From NCBI GenBank assembly GCA_020249145.1, contig JADCGF010000030.1:1-64000 (forward strand): a DNA stretch of 64,000 nucleotides, given 5' to 3'. The notes below the pieces were generated by a model. It ran no database searches. It was not told the origin of the DNA and saw only the letters and a program-made list of their open reading frames with translations. Positions 56,037-64,000 of this stretch are shown here, piece after piece. The position numbers were made by a program, and so were the translations under genes. Position 1 is the stretch's first letter, and each line of letters opens with the position of its first letter. The DNA comes from Roseomonas sp. Its GTDB lineage: Bacteria; Pseudomonadota; Alphaproteobacteria; Acetobacterales; Acetobacteraceae.

Positions 56037-56891
56037 GTGAGCCTCAATATCCTCTCCATCCAATCCTGGGTCGCTTACGGCCATGTCGGCAATGCCAGCG
56101 CCATCTTTCCGTTGCAGCGCCTGGGGGCAGAGGTCTGGGGGGTGCATACGGTGCAATTCTCCAACCACACCGGCTATGGCGCCTGGCGCGGCCAGGTCTT
56201 TGGCGCGGATCTGGTGCGCGAATGCGTGGCGGGGATTGCGGATCGCGGCGTGTTGCCAGGCTGCGATGCGGTGCTTTCGGGCTATCTGGGCTCGGCGGAG
56301 ATCGGTGCGGCGGTGCGCGATGCGGCGCTTACGGTGAAGGCGGCCAATCCCAAGGCGCTTTGGTGTTGCGATCCGGTAATGGGCGACACAGGACCCGGTA
56401 TTTTCGTCCGTCCCGGCATTCCAGAATTCCTGCGCGATCAGGCGCTGCCGGCGGCGGATATCGCCACCCCCAATCAATTCGAATTGGAATGGCTGACCGG
56501 GCAGGCGATTACCAGCCTCGATACGGCTAAGGCCGCCATTACGGCGCTGCAAGCCAAGGGGCCGCGCTGCGTACTGCTGACCTCGCTCCGCACCGAAGCG
56601 ACAGGGGCTGATGAGATTGAATTGCTCGCGGCTGAAGGCGGCGGGTTCTGGCGGCTGCGCACGCCTATGCTGCCGCTATCGGTCAATGGCGCCGGTGATG
56701 CCATTGCCGCACTTTTCCTGTTTCATCGCCTGAAAAGCGGCGCGGCTAAGTCGGCGCTGGAAGCGGCTGCTTCCAGTATTTTCGGCCTGCTGCGCCAAAC
56801 GCTCGCGGCTGGTGCGCGGGAATTGCAGGTGGTGTCGGCGCAGGCTGAAATCACCGCGCCGACAAGGCGCTTTACGGCGGAGGCGTGCTGA
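56037..56891 (+). CDS. pdxY: pyridoxal kinase PdxY
   Basis: This 284-residue ribokinase-fold enzyme starts at GTG 56037 (SLNILSIQSWVAYGHVGNAS), the usual PdxY/PdxK N-terminus with the G-H-V-G-N loop contacting pyridoxal. The catalytic base motif is NGAGDAIAALFLFH near residue 221. It phosphorylates pyridoxal for PLP salvage. It is divergent from rpmE with a 155-bp gap, and convergent with the CBS gene. Confidence 0.93.
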   Translation: MSLNILSIQSWVAYGHVGNASAIFPLQRLGAEVWGVHTVQFSNHTGYGAWRGQVFGADLVRECVAGIADRGVLPGCDAVLSGYLGSAEIGAAVRDAALTVKAANPKALWCCDPVMGDTGPGIFVRPGIPEFLRDQALPAADIATPNQFELEWLTGQAITSLDTAKAAITALQAKGPRCVLLTSLRTEATGADEIELLAAEGGGFWRLRTPMLPLSVNGAGDAIAALFLFHRLKSGAAKSALEAAASSIFGLLRQTLAAGARELQVVSAQAEITAPTRRFTAEAC

Positions 56892-56904
56892 GGCGCCCCC
56901 CAAC

Positions 56905-57348
56905 TCAGTGCATAAAGCTCCGCGTCACATAGGCCTTCAGCGCTTCCACATCATGATCCTGCTTGGCAAAGCTGAACTTCACCAAATCGCGGATGCTGAC
57001 AATGCCAAGCAGGGCCCCGCTGGAATCGCACACCGGCAAATGGCGGAAATAGCCTTGATCCATGATCTCAAGCGCGGCTTCCACTGGCGTGTCGGCGCCA
57101 ACCATGACGACTTCGCGCGTCATGATCTCCTCAGCGGCAAGGCAGCGAATGCCATTCCGCCGATCCGCGACGGCCTTCACAATATCCCGTTCGCTCAATA
57201 TCCCGGCGACCTGACCTGACCCGGTCACGATCAACACGGCCCCGATGCGGCGCGCCGCCATGATGCGGGCGATTTCCACGACCGGCGTTTCGGGGGTGAC
57301 GGAAATGGCGGCATTACCTTTCTGCCGCAGAACTGCTGCTATCGTCAT
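56905..57348 (-). CDS. tandem CBS-domain protein
   Basis: This 147-residue protein is made of two CBS motifs, the first EIARIMAARRIGAVLIVTGS, the second with VEAALEIMDQGYFRHLPVCD and the GIVSIRDLVKF end. Stand-alone CBS pairs bind adenine nucleotides and act as regulatory modules. There is no fused catalytic domain and no obvious partner next to it. Confidence 0.9.
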   Translation of the reverse strand: MTIAAVLRQKGNAAISVTPETPVVEIARIMAARRIGAVLIVTGSGQVAGILSERDIVKAVADRRNGIRCLAAEEIMTREVVMVGADTPVEAALEIMDQGYFRHLPVCDSSGALLGIVSIRDLVKFSFAKQDHDVEALKAYVTRSFMH

Positions 57349-57589
57349 GGCCGGAGGCCTCCTGTTTCGAAGCTCTGCCAGCCTGCCTCATCCTTATTTG
57401 GTTCTATTTCGTTGTTCTGGCGCAGAAGCGCAAGGGGAAAATCGGCATGGCGCTGGGCAAACCTGACCGGGGAACCAGCGCACGGACGCGCAGCGCAAAA
57501 TACTGGCGCCCATGGGGCCTTTTTGGGGTTGCGCTTTGGTGGCGCTTACGGCGAGCATCACCATCGCCGGGTCCGTCTCAGGGAGAACG

Positions 57590-58615
57590 ATGGTGAAAGC
57601 GAAATTCCTATTGGCCGCGGGCCTGCTTGCCGCGCTGCCGGCCTTTGCGCAGCCGGTGCAACAAGGCCCAACGGTCGCTGCCATTCGGGCACGCGACGCG
57701 CTGATTTGCGGCGCGCATCCTGGTGCGCCTGGCTTTGGCGTGATTGATAGTCAAGGCGTCAATCGAGGTCTTGATGCCGATACCTGCCGCGCGGTGGCGG
57801 CGGCGATCCTGGGCGATGCCAATAAGGTGCGCTGGGTGGTGCTGTCTTCCCAGGCGCGCCTGCCCGCGTTGCAATCGGGGCAGGTGGATCTGCTGTCGCG
57901 AACCACCACCTGGTCCCATTCGCGGGATACCGCCAATGGGCTGAATTTCACCGCTGTCAATTTCTATGATGGCCAAGGCTTCCTGGTGCGGGTGGCAGCC
58001 GGGGTCAAGCGCGCCGCTGAACTGGCCGGCGCCACCATCTGTGTCACCGCCGGCACGACGAATGAATTGAACCTCGCGGATTGGGCGCGCAGCACCAATA
58101 CACGCATCCAGCCCTTGGTGTTCGACCAGAATGAGGAAACCCGCAACGCCTATATCAATGGGCGCTGCGATGCTTTCTCAACCGATGCTTCGCAGCTTGC
58201 CGGCGTTCGCAGCGCGCTCCGCAACCCGGCGGAACATGTCGTGCTGCCGGATATCATCTCCAAGGAACCACTCGCACCCGCCGTGCGCCATGGCGATGAC
58301 CAGTTTTTTGACATTGTGCGCTGGGCTGTTTTCGCGCTGATCGAGGCCGAGGAATTGGGTGTCACGCAGGCCAATGTGGATGAGATGCTGAACAACCCGA
58401 ACCCCGCCATTCGCCGCTTGCTGGGTGTTTCGGGTGATCACGGGCCGCTGATGGGGATTGATCGGCGCTGGGCCTATAACGCCATCAAGGCGGTTGGGAA
58501 TTACGGCGAAGTGTTTGACCGGAACCTCGGCAAGAATTCACCGATCAACCTGCCACGCGGATTGAATGATTTGTGGACGTGCGGCGGGCTGATGTATGCG
58601 CCGCCGATTAGGTAA
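57590..58615 (+). CDS. amino-acid ABC transporter substrate-binding protein (AapJ/BztA-like)
   Basis: Start ATG 57590 has AGGGAGAA just upstream; the product is 341 residues, with a signal peptide (MVKAKFLLAAGLLAALPAFA). The SBP_bac_3 fold shows in AIRARDALICGAHPGAPGFG, GLDADTCRAVAAAILGDANK and the RCDAFSTDASQLAGVRSALR region. AapJ-type proteins bind a wide range of amino acids in the periplasm. The permease and ATPase genes are not adjacent, so it is orphaned in this window. Confidence 0.9.
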   Translation: MVKAKFLLAAGLLAALPAFAQPVQQGPTVAAIRARDALICGAHPGAPGFGVIDSQGVNRGLDADTCRAVAAAILGDANKVRWVVLSSQARLPALQSGQVDLLSRTTTWSHSRDTANGLNFTAVNFYDGQGFLVRVAAGVKRAAELAGATICVTAGTTNELNLADWARSTNTRIQPLVFDQNEETRNAYINGRCDAFSTDASQLAGVRSALRNPAEHVVLPDIISKEPLAPAVRHGDDQFFDIVRWAVFALIEAEELGVTQANVDEMLNNPNPAIRRLLGVSGDHGPLMGIDRRWAYNAIKAVGNYGEVFDRNLGKNSPINLPRGLNDLWTCGGLMYAPPIR

Positions 58616-58627
58616 GGTTACCAAAGG

Positions 58628-58645
58628 GAGGGCGATAACGCCCTC
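58628..58645. terminator. hairpin between convergent genes
   Basis: GAGGGCG / CGCCCTC, a perfect 7-bp stem with an ATAA loop, lies between the stop of the AapJ-like gene and the stop of the DUF4159 gene. It can act on both strands, although T-runs are weak. Confidence 0.55.
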
Positions 58646-61369
58646 TCAATTCCCTAAGCGCTCCAATATCGCCGGCACATGCACCTGATCGCCCTTGTAG
58701 TTCCCGGTCAGGGCATACATCACCAGATTGGTCCCGAAACGATACGCCAGCACGCGCTGCCGCGCGCCGCCCGGGATTGTTGCATGCGGGTGCTGGCCAT
58801 TGCGATCCATTGCCCAGGCCGCCGCCCAATCATGCCCGCCTAAAATTACCGGGCTCACACTGTCATTCGCGCGGTCCTGATCGCGTGCCACCCATACCTG
58901 CCCGCCCGCGAACCGCCCTGGCAATTCATTCAGCAGATAAAAGGCGCGGTTCAGCACATGGTCTTCCGGCACCGGGATCAGCGGCGGTATCGCCAAATCC
59001 CGCGTCACGCGGCGAAGCGCGGCGCGCGCACCTGGTGACATGCCCTCGCCCGAGCCCTGATCGCGCGTATCCATCAGAATAATGCCGCCCTGGCGCATGA
59101 AATCATTCAGCGCCGCCACCATCGCCGCACTCGGTGTCGGCGCATCGGGCAGGATCGGCCAATAGAGCAGCGGGTAGAAGGAAAGATCATCCTGCCCTGG
59201 CGTCACGCCATGGGGTTCGGCCAAAGCGGCTGCTGTGCGGCGATTGACGAAATCGGCAAGCCCCGCAAGCCCGCTGCGTGAGGTTTCATCCACCGCCACA
59301 TCGCCGGTCTGGATATAGGCCAAGCGTGTGGCCAGCGCCGCGCCGCCATCCGCGCCCTGCGCGCTGGCCTGCCACGGCATCAGCGCCAGCAGCAAGAGCG
59401 CGGGCAGCGCAAACCGCCGTGGGCGCCATAACCCGCGCAGGCCAAGTGCCGCGATCAGTTCCACCAAAAACAGCGCGAAGGCCGCGGCCAAAAGCCAAGG
59501 CCCCAAATCACGCTCCGCCGCTTCTCCACCCAGTGCCTCCATGCGGGCGGAGGCAGGGGGGGCTGCCATCAGCCGCGGTGCGGGCAGATGTGTCGAAAGG
59601 TTCAAGGCGCGGCGATAGGCGGCCTCACCGGCTGCGCCTGCTGGGCCGTACCAGCCAGGCGGGTGGCGGGGCGATGCGCGGGCCTCATCCAAGGCGCGCG
59701 CAGCAAGCGGCGCGGCACCAGCGGGCGGTGCCCCCAGCCGACCAAAACCATCAAGCGTTTCGAGTGGCGCCAGGGGCTGATCCGCCTCACCAGCCGCAAC
59801 CCCTGCGGAAAGCGCCACCAACCGACGCAGCATATCCACGAAAAGCCCGGAAAGCGGCAGGTTCGACCATTCCGCCTGGGCGGTCACGTGAAACAGCACA
59901 ATCCGCCCCGCGCCGCGAGTCTCCGCCGTGACCAAGGGCGTGCCATCCGCAAGCCTTGCCCAGCTACGTTCTGCCAGACGCGGCGAAGGCTCGGCCAGCA
60001 CTTGGCGTTCCACCGTGACCTCGGCGGGCGGGGTCAGCCCCGCAAAGGGCGAATGATCGGGGAAGGAGGCCAAGGTTTGCGGCTTTTCCCAGGTGAGCAT
60101 GCCGCCCAATTGGCGTTCTCCCGCACGCAAAGGCACCGGCAGCAGCGAATCCTGCTTGGCGGCCAAACGCGGCCCGGCGAAGCGGATCAGCGTGCCGCCG
60201 GCGCGCACCCAGGCTTCAAGCGCTTCGCGTTCCTTCGGGTCCGCCAATTCGCGGTCTGCCAGGATCAGCACGGAAAGCCGCCGCGCCAGCAGCGCTTCCG
60301 GCGTGCCACGACGCAGCTCCGCAAAGGGATCAAGTGCCCGCAGCAGATAAAAAAGTGGGCCGATCAAGGGCGCATCCGCCCCGGTATCCTCGGCGGCGCT
60401 GAGGCCCACCGGGCGGCGGCGGAAGCTTTCATCCAGCAGGAAAACGCCCGCTGCGCCGGCTTCCGGTTCCAGTTCCAGCCGCACCACCCGGTTGCGGATT
60501 TCGCTTGGCAATTGCAGCGCCGCTTCGGCGCTGGTCGCGCCCGCCGGCAGGGCAAGTTCCACCCGCGCGAGGCTCGCCCCATCCCCGCCACGCGCCAGGA
60601 TCGCGACCTGCCCCGGCAGCGCCACCGGGGCTTGGGTCAACTTGAGCCGCAGCCTATCCCCTTCCAAAACGGGCGGGGCCAATAGCCGGCGCGGTTCGGC
60701 GGGGGCATGGATCAGCGTGAGCGGCCCGGCTTCGGCCAGCGCGGCCAGGAGGGGCGCCGCATCGTCACCAGCGCCATGTTCCAGCCCATCGGTCAGGAAC
60801 AGGCTTTCAAAGCCGCCCGGGTTCGCGGCGCGCAGCGCCTTCACCGCAGCCAGCGCCACCACACGATCCGGTGCCCAGGGCTTGGGGCGGATCACCGCCA
60901 AGCGTGCGGCTGCTTCTTCGGCGGGCAGGAAGGCAAGCGGGTCGGCTTCGCCCTGTTGCGGGGCGGTGGCCAGCAGCGCGACAGGGCGCGTTTCGCGCTT
61001 GGCGGCTTCCAGAATGCCTTGCGCGGCGGCCATGCGCCGCGCCCAATCCGGCGCGGCGGCCCAGCCATCATCCAGCACCAACAATAGCGGGCCGGATTGG
61101 CCAGTGCCGGCATTGGGCTGCCAGATCGGGCGAGCGAGGCCCAGGATGATCAGCGCCGCCACCAGTAGCCGCAGCAGCAACAGCCACCAGGGGGTGCGGG
61201 CTGGCGTCGCTTCCGCAGGCTGCAATTCTCGCAAAATGCGTGTTACCGGGAAGATTTGGCGCTTGGGTGCTGGCGGCGTGACGCGCAGCAACCACCACAG
61301 CACCGGCAGCGCCGGTAGCGCCAGCAAAAGCCAAGGGGCGGCGAAGCCGATGGGTCCGAGGGTCAACAT
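58646..61369 (-). CDS. BatA-like N-terminal domain / DUF4159 membrane protein
   Basis: This 907-residue protein has two N-terminal membrane helices (GFAAPWLLLALPALPVLWWL and LLLLRLLVAALIILGLARPI), which match the aerotolerance-regulator (BatA) N-terminal domain, then a long periplasmic or cytoplasmic region with glutamine amidotransferase-like parts, further helices near residue 645-690 (LLAAAFALFLVELIAALGL), and a C-terminal DUF4159 domain (FYPLLYWPILPDAPTPSAAM). It overlaps DUF58 by 1 bp. The gene belongs to the MoxR-DUF58-DUF4159 operon. Confidence 0.88.
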   Translation of the reverse strand: MLTLGPIGFAAPWLLLALPALPVLWWLLRVTPPAPKRQIFPVTRILRELQPAEATPARTPWWLLLLRLLVAALIILGLARPIWQPNAGTGQSGPLLLVLDDGWAAAPDWARRMAAAQGILEAAKRETRPVALLATAPQQGEADPLAFLPAEEAAARLAVIRPKPWAPDRVVALAAVKALRAANPGGFESLFLTDGLEHGAGDDAAPLLAALAEAGPLTLIHAPAEPRRLLAPPVLEGDRLRLKLTQAPVALPGQVAILARGGDGASLARVELALPAGATSAEAALQLPSEIRNRVVRLELEPEAGAAGVFLLDESFRRRPVGLSAAEDTGADAPLIGPLFYLLRALDPFAELRRGTPEALLARRLSVLILADRELADPKEREALEAWVRAGGTLIRFAGPRLAAKQDSLLPVPLRAGERQLGGMLTWEKPQTLASFPDHSPFAGLTPPAEVTVERQVLAEPSPRLAERSWARLADGTPLVTAETRGAGRIVLFHVTAQAEWSNLPLSGLFVDMLRRLVALSAGVAAGEADQPLAPLETLDGFGRLGAPPAGAAPLAARALDEARASPRHPPGWYGPAGAAGEAAYRRALNLSTHLPAPRLMAAPPASARMEALGGEAAERDLGPWLLAAAFALFLVELIAALGLRGLWRPRRFALPALLLLALMPWQASAQGADGGAALATRLAYIQTGDVAVDETSRSGLAGLADFVNRRTAAALAEPHGVTPGQDDLSFYPLLYWPILPDAPTPSAAMVAALNDFMRQGGIILMDTRDQGSGEGMSPGARAALRRVTRDLAIPPLIPVPEDHVLNRAFYLLNELPGRFAGGQVWVARDQDRANDSVSPVILGGHDWAAAWAMDRNGQHPHATIPGGARQRVLAYRFGTNLVMYALTGNYKGDQVHVPAILERLGN

Positions 61370-62229
61370 CAGCCGCCCTCCAATCGCTGAAACAGCGCAA
61401 GCAAGGCCAGTTCGGGCGGTTGATCGGTGCGATGGGTGGCGAAGCTCCAGCCCATGGCGCTGGTGGCAGCGGCCAGACCTTCCCGATGGGCAGCGAGTGC
61501 GGCCTGATAGGCACCGCGCAAAGCCTCGGTCCGTGGAATGGGGGCGGGGGCGCCGCCGGAGGGGTCTTCAAAGCGGATATGCCCGGCGAAGGGCAGGGTT
61601 TCCTCAGCCGGGTCCAGGATTTGCAGCAAATGCCCGCGCAGACCCTGCGCCGCCAAACCCGCGAGCGCGGCGCGGGTTTCCTCCAAGGGGGCGAGGAAAT
61701 CGCTGAACAGCACCACGCGCGCATGGCGCGGCAGGCGGGGATCGGCGGGAAGCAGCGGCTGTTCGGGTAGAAAACTGGCCAAGGGCGCCAGCGCGGCGCG
61801 GCCAATAAAGGCGCGCGGCGCGCCAAAGCCGCGCACCCTTTCCCCGCCGCGCAGCAGCAGCGCGGCAAGGGCCAGCAGCAGCTCATCGGCCCGTTCCTGT
61901 TTCACGGGCAGCGTATCCCGGCTGCGCCAGGCCATGCCTGGGCCGCGCGCGGACCAAAGCGCCACGGTTTGCGCCGCCTCCCATTCGGTCTCACGGATAA
62001 AAACCCGGTCAGACCGCGCCGATTGGCGCCAATCCACGCGCGATGCCGCATCGCCCGGCAAATAGGGGCGGAATTGCCAAAACGCGTCGCCCTGACCGGA
62101 CCGACGCCTTCCATGCACCCCTTGCATCACAGTCGAGGCAATACGTTCCGCCCGCACCACCAAGGGCGGCAGGCGGGCGCCGAGAGCCTCGGCCCGCGCC
62201 GTTACAATGTTATGCGCGGCCTCAGCCAA
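61369..62229 (-). CDS. DUF58 domain-containing protein
   Basis: This 286-residue protein has the DUF58 core at RRSGQGDAFWQFRPYLPGDA followed by ASRVDWRQSARSDRVFIRET, the conserved Y-x-x-G-D-x-x-R-x-I/V-D-W motif. A vWA-like fold is predicted without a complete MIDAS. It is coupled to the MoxR ATPase (8-bp overlap) and to DUF4159, which together are thought to form a chaperone-type system with uncertain substrates. Confidence 0.9.
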   Translation of the reverse strand: MAEAAHNIVTARAEALGARLPPLVVRAERIASTVMQGVHGRRRSGQGDAFWQFRPYLPGDAASRVDWRQSARSDRVFIRETEWEAAQTVALWSARGPGMAWRSRDTLPVKQERADELLLALAALLLRGGERVRGFGAPRAFIGRAALAPLASFLPEQPLLPADPRLPRHARVVLFSDFLAPLEETRAALAGLAAQGLRGHLLQILDPAEETLPFAGHIRFEDPSGGAPAPIPRTEALRGAYQAALAAHREGLAAATSAMGWSFATHRTDQPPELALLALFQRLEGG

Positions 62230-63226
62230 GATCGGCCTTCAGCGCGGCGATCACATCGGCAAGCTTCGCCCCTTCCGCCCGCGCGGCGAAATTCAGCGCC
62301 ATGCGGTGGCGCAGCACGGGTTCCGCCAAAGCCAGCACGTCATCCAGTGAAGGGGATAACCGGCCATCCAGCACCGCCCGGGCGCGGCTTGCCAGCATCA
62401 ACGCTTGCGCCGCGCGCGGGCCGGGACCCCAGGCGAGGCTTTCACGCACAATCGGCAGGCTTGCCGTTTCGGGCCGCGCGCCGCGCACCAGGCGCAGAAT
62501 GGCGTCCAGCACCTTCTCCCCCACCGGCATCCGGCGAATCAGCGCTTGCGCGGCCATCAATTCAGCGGCGGTCAAGGCCTGAGGCGGCGGGGCTTCCGGC
62601 GCGCCGGTGGTGGCCAGCAGCATGGCGCGTTCGGCGGCCTCATCCGGGTAGCTTATCGCGATTTCCAACAGAAAGCGGTCAAGCTGCGCCTCTGGCAGGG
62701 GGTAGGTGCCTTCTTGTTCGATCGGGTTCTGCGTCGCCAGCACATGGAAGGGCTGCGGCAAAGGATGGATTTCCCCGGCAATCGCCACGCGCTGTTCCTG
62801 CATGGCCTGCAACAGCGCCGATTGTGTGCGGGGTGATGCGCGGTTGATCTCATCCGCCATCAGCAATTGGCAGAAGATCGGCCCCTTCAGGAAGCGAAAG
62901 CCGCGCCTTCCATCGGCCTGGTCTTCCAGCACCTCACTGCCCAGAATATCGGCCGGCATCAGGTCGGGCGTGAATTGCACGCGCTTGGCATCCAGCCCCA
63001 TCACCCGGCCCAGCGTTTCCACCAGCTTGGTCTTGCCCAAGCCCGGCACGCCCACCAGCAGCACATGCCCGCCCGAGAGCAAGCCGATCAGGCTTTGTTC
63101 CACCACATCGGCCTGGCCATAGATGGCCGAACCGATGGCGGACCTGACGCCGGCCAGCCTTTGGCCAAGTTTTTCCACTTCCTGCACCAGGAATGCAGCT
63201 TCTTCAGCCTCAGCACCTTCACGCAT
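62222..63226 (-). CDS. MoxR-family AAA ATPase
   Basis: This 334-residue AAA+ protein has Walker A VGVPGLGKTKLVETLG near residue 58, Walker B LLMADEINRASPRTQSALLQ near 125, the family hallmark VLATQNPIEQEGTYPLPEAQ, and a C-terminal lid. MoxR ATPases act as chaperones for vWA proteins in metal-centre or complex assembly. It is the first gene of this minus-strand operon. Its 5' end overlaps the 5' region of the DUF1285 open frame but not the chosen start there. Confidence 0.93.
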   Translation of the reverse strand: MREGAEAEEAAFLVQEVEKLGQRLAGVRSAIGSAIYGQADVVEQSLIGLLSGGHVLLVGVPGLGKTKLVETLGRVMGLDAKRVQFTPDLMPADILGSEVLEDQADGRRGFRFLKGPIFCQLLMADEINRASPRTQSALLQAMQEQRVAIAGEIHPLPQPFHVLATQNPIEQEGTYPLPEAQLDRFLLEIAISYPDEAAERAMLLATTGAPEAPPPQALTAAELMAAQALIRRMPVGEKVLDAILRLVRGARPETASLPIVRESLAWGPGPRAAQALMLASRARAVLDGRLSPSLDDVLALAEPVLRHRMALNFAARAEGAKLADVIAALKADLG

Positions 63227-63330
63227 GCGGGATAGGCTCCCTATATTGCAGAAATCGTTTTCGGGACTCGCCCCCGGCTTTAGTCAGGTTGGGTGGCAAC
63301 GGGTTCCTCGGCAAGGGTCAGGTAGAGATT

Positions 63331-63924
63331 ATGGCGTTCCAGGATGCGGCGAAAGGACAAAATCACGCGCATGCCGAAGTGATGGAAACGCGCGCACCCC
63401 GCCAAGCCCATGATGTCGGCGATCTTTCCATCCGCATCGCCCGCGACGGCACATGGTATTATCGGGGCAGCCCGATCACCCGGAAGGAAATGGTCTGCCT
63501 ATTTGGTTCTGTCCTGAAACGCGCTGCCGATGGGTCCTATATCCTGGAAACGCCGGTGGAGCGTGGACGGATCGAGGTTGAGGACGCGCCCTTCATCGCC
63601 GTTGAACTGTTTTGGCGCGATTGTAATTGCGGCGATGGCGCGCCGCGCCAATGCCTGAGCTTCCGCACCAATCTGGATGAAATGGTGACCGCCGATGCGG
63701 ACCACCCAATCCGCGTGCATCTGGACCCAATCAGCCGCGAACCGCGCCCCTATATCACCGTCCGCCCAGGGCTGGAGGCGCGGATCAATCGCGCTGTCTT
63801 CTACGAATTGGTGGCCCTCGCCCAGGCCGAAATCATGGATGGCCGCAAGGTGCTTGGCGTTTGGAGCGAGGGGATGTTCTTCCCCATAGATGAAGCGCCC
63901 ATCCTGGATATGCCGGAAGCGTGA
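63331..63924 (+). CDS. DUF1285 domain-containing protein
   Basis: Start ATG 63331 (MAFQDAAKGQNHAHAEVMET) yields 197 residues. The DUF1285 core is recognisable: RIARDGTWYYRGSPITRKEM, then VCLFGSVLKRAADGSYILET, then VEDAPFIAVELF and a C-terminal PYITVRPGLEARINRAVFYE. Family members are cytoplasmic and uncharacterised. The gene is divergent from moxR with 104 bp between starts. The stop overlaps the GTG start of the next gene (GTGA). Confidence 0.85.
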   Translation: MAFQDAAKGQNHAHAEVMETRAPRQAHDVGDLSIRIARDGTWYYRGSPITRKEMVCLFGSVLKRAADGSYILETPVERGRIEVEDAPFIAVELFWRDCNCGDGAPRQCLSFRTNLDEMVTADADHPIRVHLDPISREPRPYITVRPGLEARINRAVFYELVALAQAEIMDGRKVLGVWSEGMFFPIDEAPILDMPEA

Positions 63925-64000
63925 GCGGGGCATTCGCGTTTCCGCTGACCGTTGCCGCGCTGCAAGCACGTATTGCTGATCCGCTAAGGCTACGCCCTGA
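63921..64000 (+). CDS. 5' end of probable NUDIX hydrolase (CoA pyrophosphatase)
   Basis: From GTG 63921 the frame reads SGAFAFPLTVAALQARIADP and stays open to the window edge. There is no catalytic motif in the visible 26 codons. In many alphaproteobacteria the DUF1285 gene is followed by a CoA-pyrophosphatase-type NUDIX gene, so the name is by gene order only. Confidence 0.45.
   Translation, partial: MSGAFAFPLTVAALQARIADPLRLRP

Overview
The window is GC-rich chromosomal DNA from an alphaproteobacterium. The best guess is a Rhodospirillales/Acetobacteraceae (Roseomonas-like) heterotroph. Supporting evidence is a PopZ-type DUF2497 protein beside tolC and valS, the alphaproteobacterial form of ribosomal protein L31, a CarD regulator, and an abundance of TRAP and Bug-type solute-binding proteins. 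Taxonomy is inferred from gene content only.

Layout. The left edge (1-70) is the 5' end of an IS5-type transposase gene running out of the window. 193-9724 is catabolic and transport: a ThDP enzyme divergent from an orphan Bug protein, then a long minus-strand set encoding a molybdenum hydroxylase (M, S and L subunits) followed by a complete TRAP transporter. 9.9-16.3 kb holds an MFS permease and housekeeping genes: a Suv3-like helicase, an S4 protein, FdxA, and a CarD regulator with a very long basic tail. 16.4-20.3 kb is an aldo/keto reductase with a second TRAP system. 20.4-21.9 kb is tsaB, rimI and a TusA-like gene. 21.9-23.2 kb is a graveyard of mobile DNA (phage primase-like and IS1380 remnants). 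23.2-38.3 kb is mostly core: a chemoreceptor, fabI, pdxH, an APH/AAA kinase, a Usp protein, pirin, ilvD, valS, popZ, a TolC-like protein and a PCMT-like protein. tRNA-Cys and tRNA-Asn follow.

38.8-50.6 kb is an aromatic-acid block lying between tRNA-Asn and tRNA-Leu. It has a third TRAP system on the same strand as pobA, divergent pcaH-pcaG, a second orphan Bug protein, hmgA, a metallo-hydrolase, an FAD monooxygenase and a deacetylase whose downstream hydantoinase gene has been cut to 37 codons. Uptake of an aromatic acid, hydroxylation to protocatechuate or homogentisate, and ring opening are encoded here; the lower pathway genes are not.

51.1-55.6 kb is a rearranged patch. An OGT-like TPR glycosyltransferase overlaps the tail of a broken gamma-glutamyltransferase gene. 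That gene is interrupted by an IS3-family element whose other side carries unrelated DNA: an orphan ORF of lower GC and a frameshifted phage capsid fragment. 55.6-64 kb returns to core genes: rpmE, pdxY, a CBS protein, a periplasmic amino-acid-binding protein, the MoxR-DUF58-DUF4159 operon, a DUF1285 gene and the first codons of a probable NUDIX gene.

I found no CRISPR array, toxin-antitoxin pair or recognisable defence island. The most unusual items are the CarD architecture, the hydroxylase-TRAP gene set, the gene scars (gamma-glutamyltransferase, hydantoinase A, primase, capsid) and the orphan ORF at 54724-55218.
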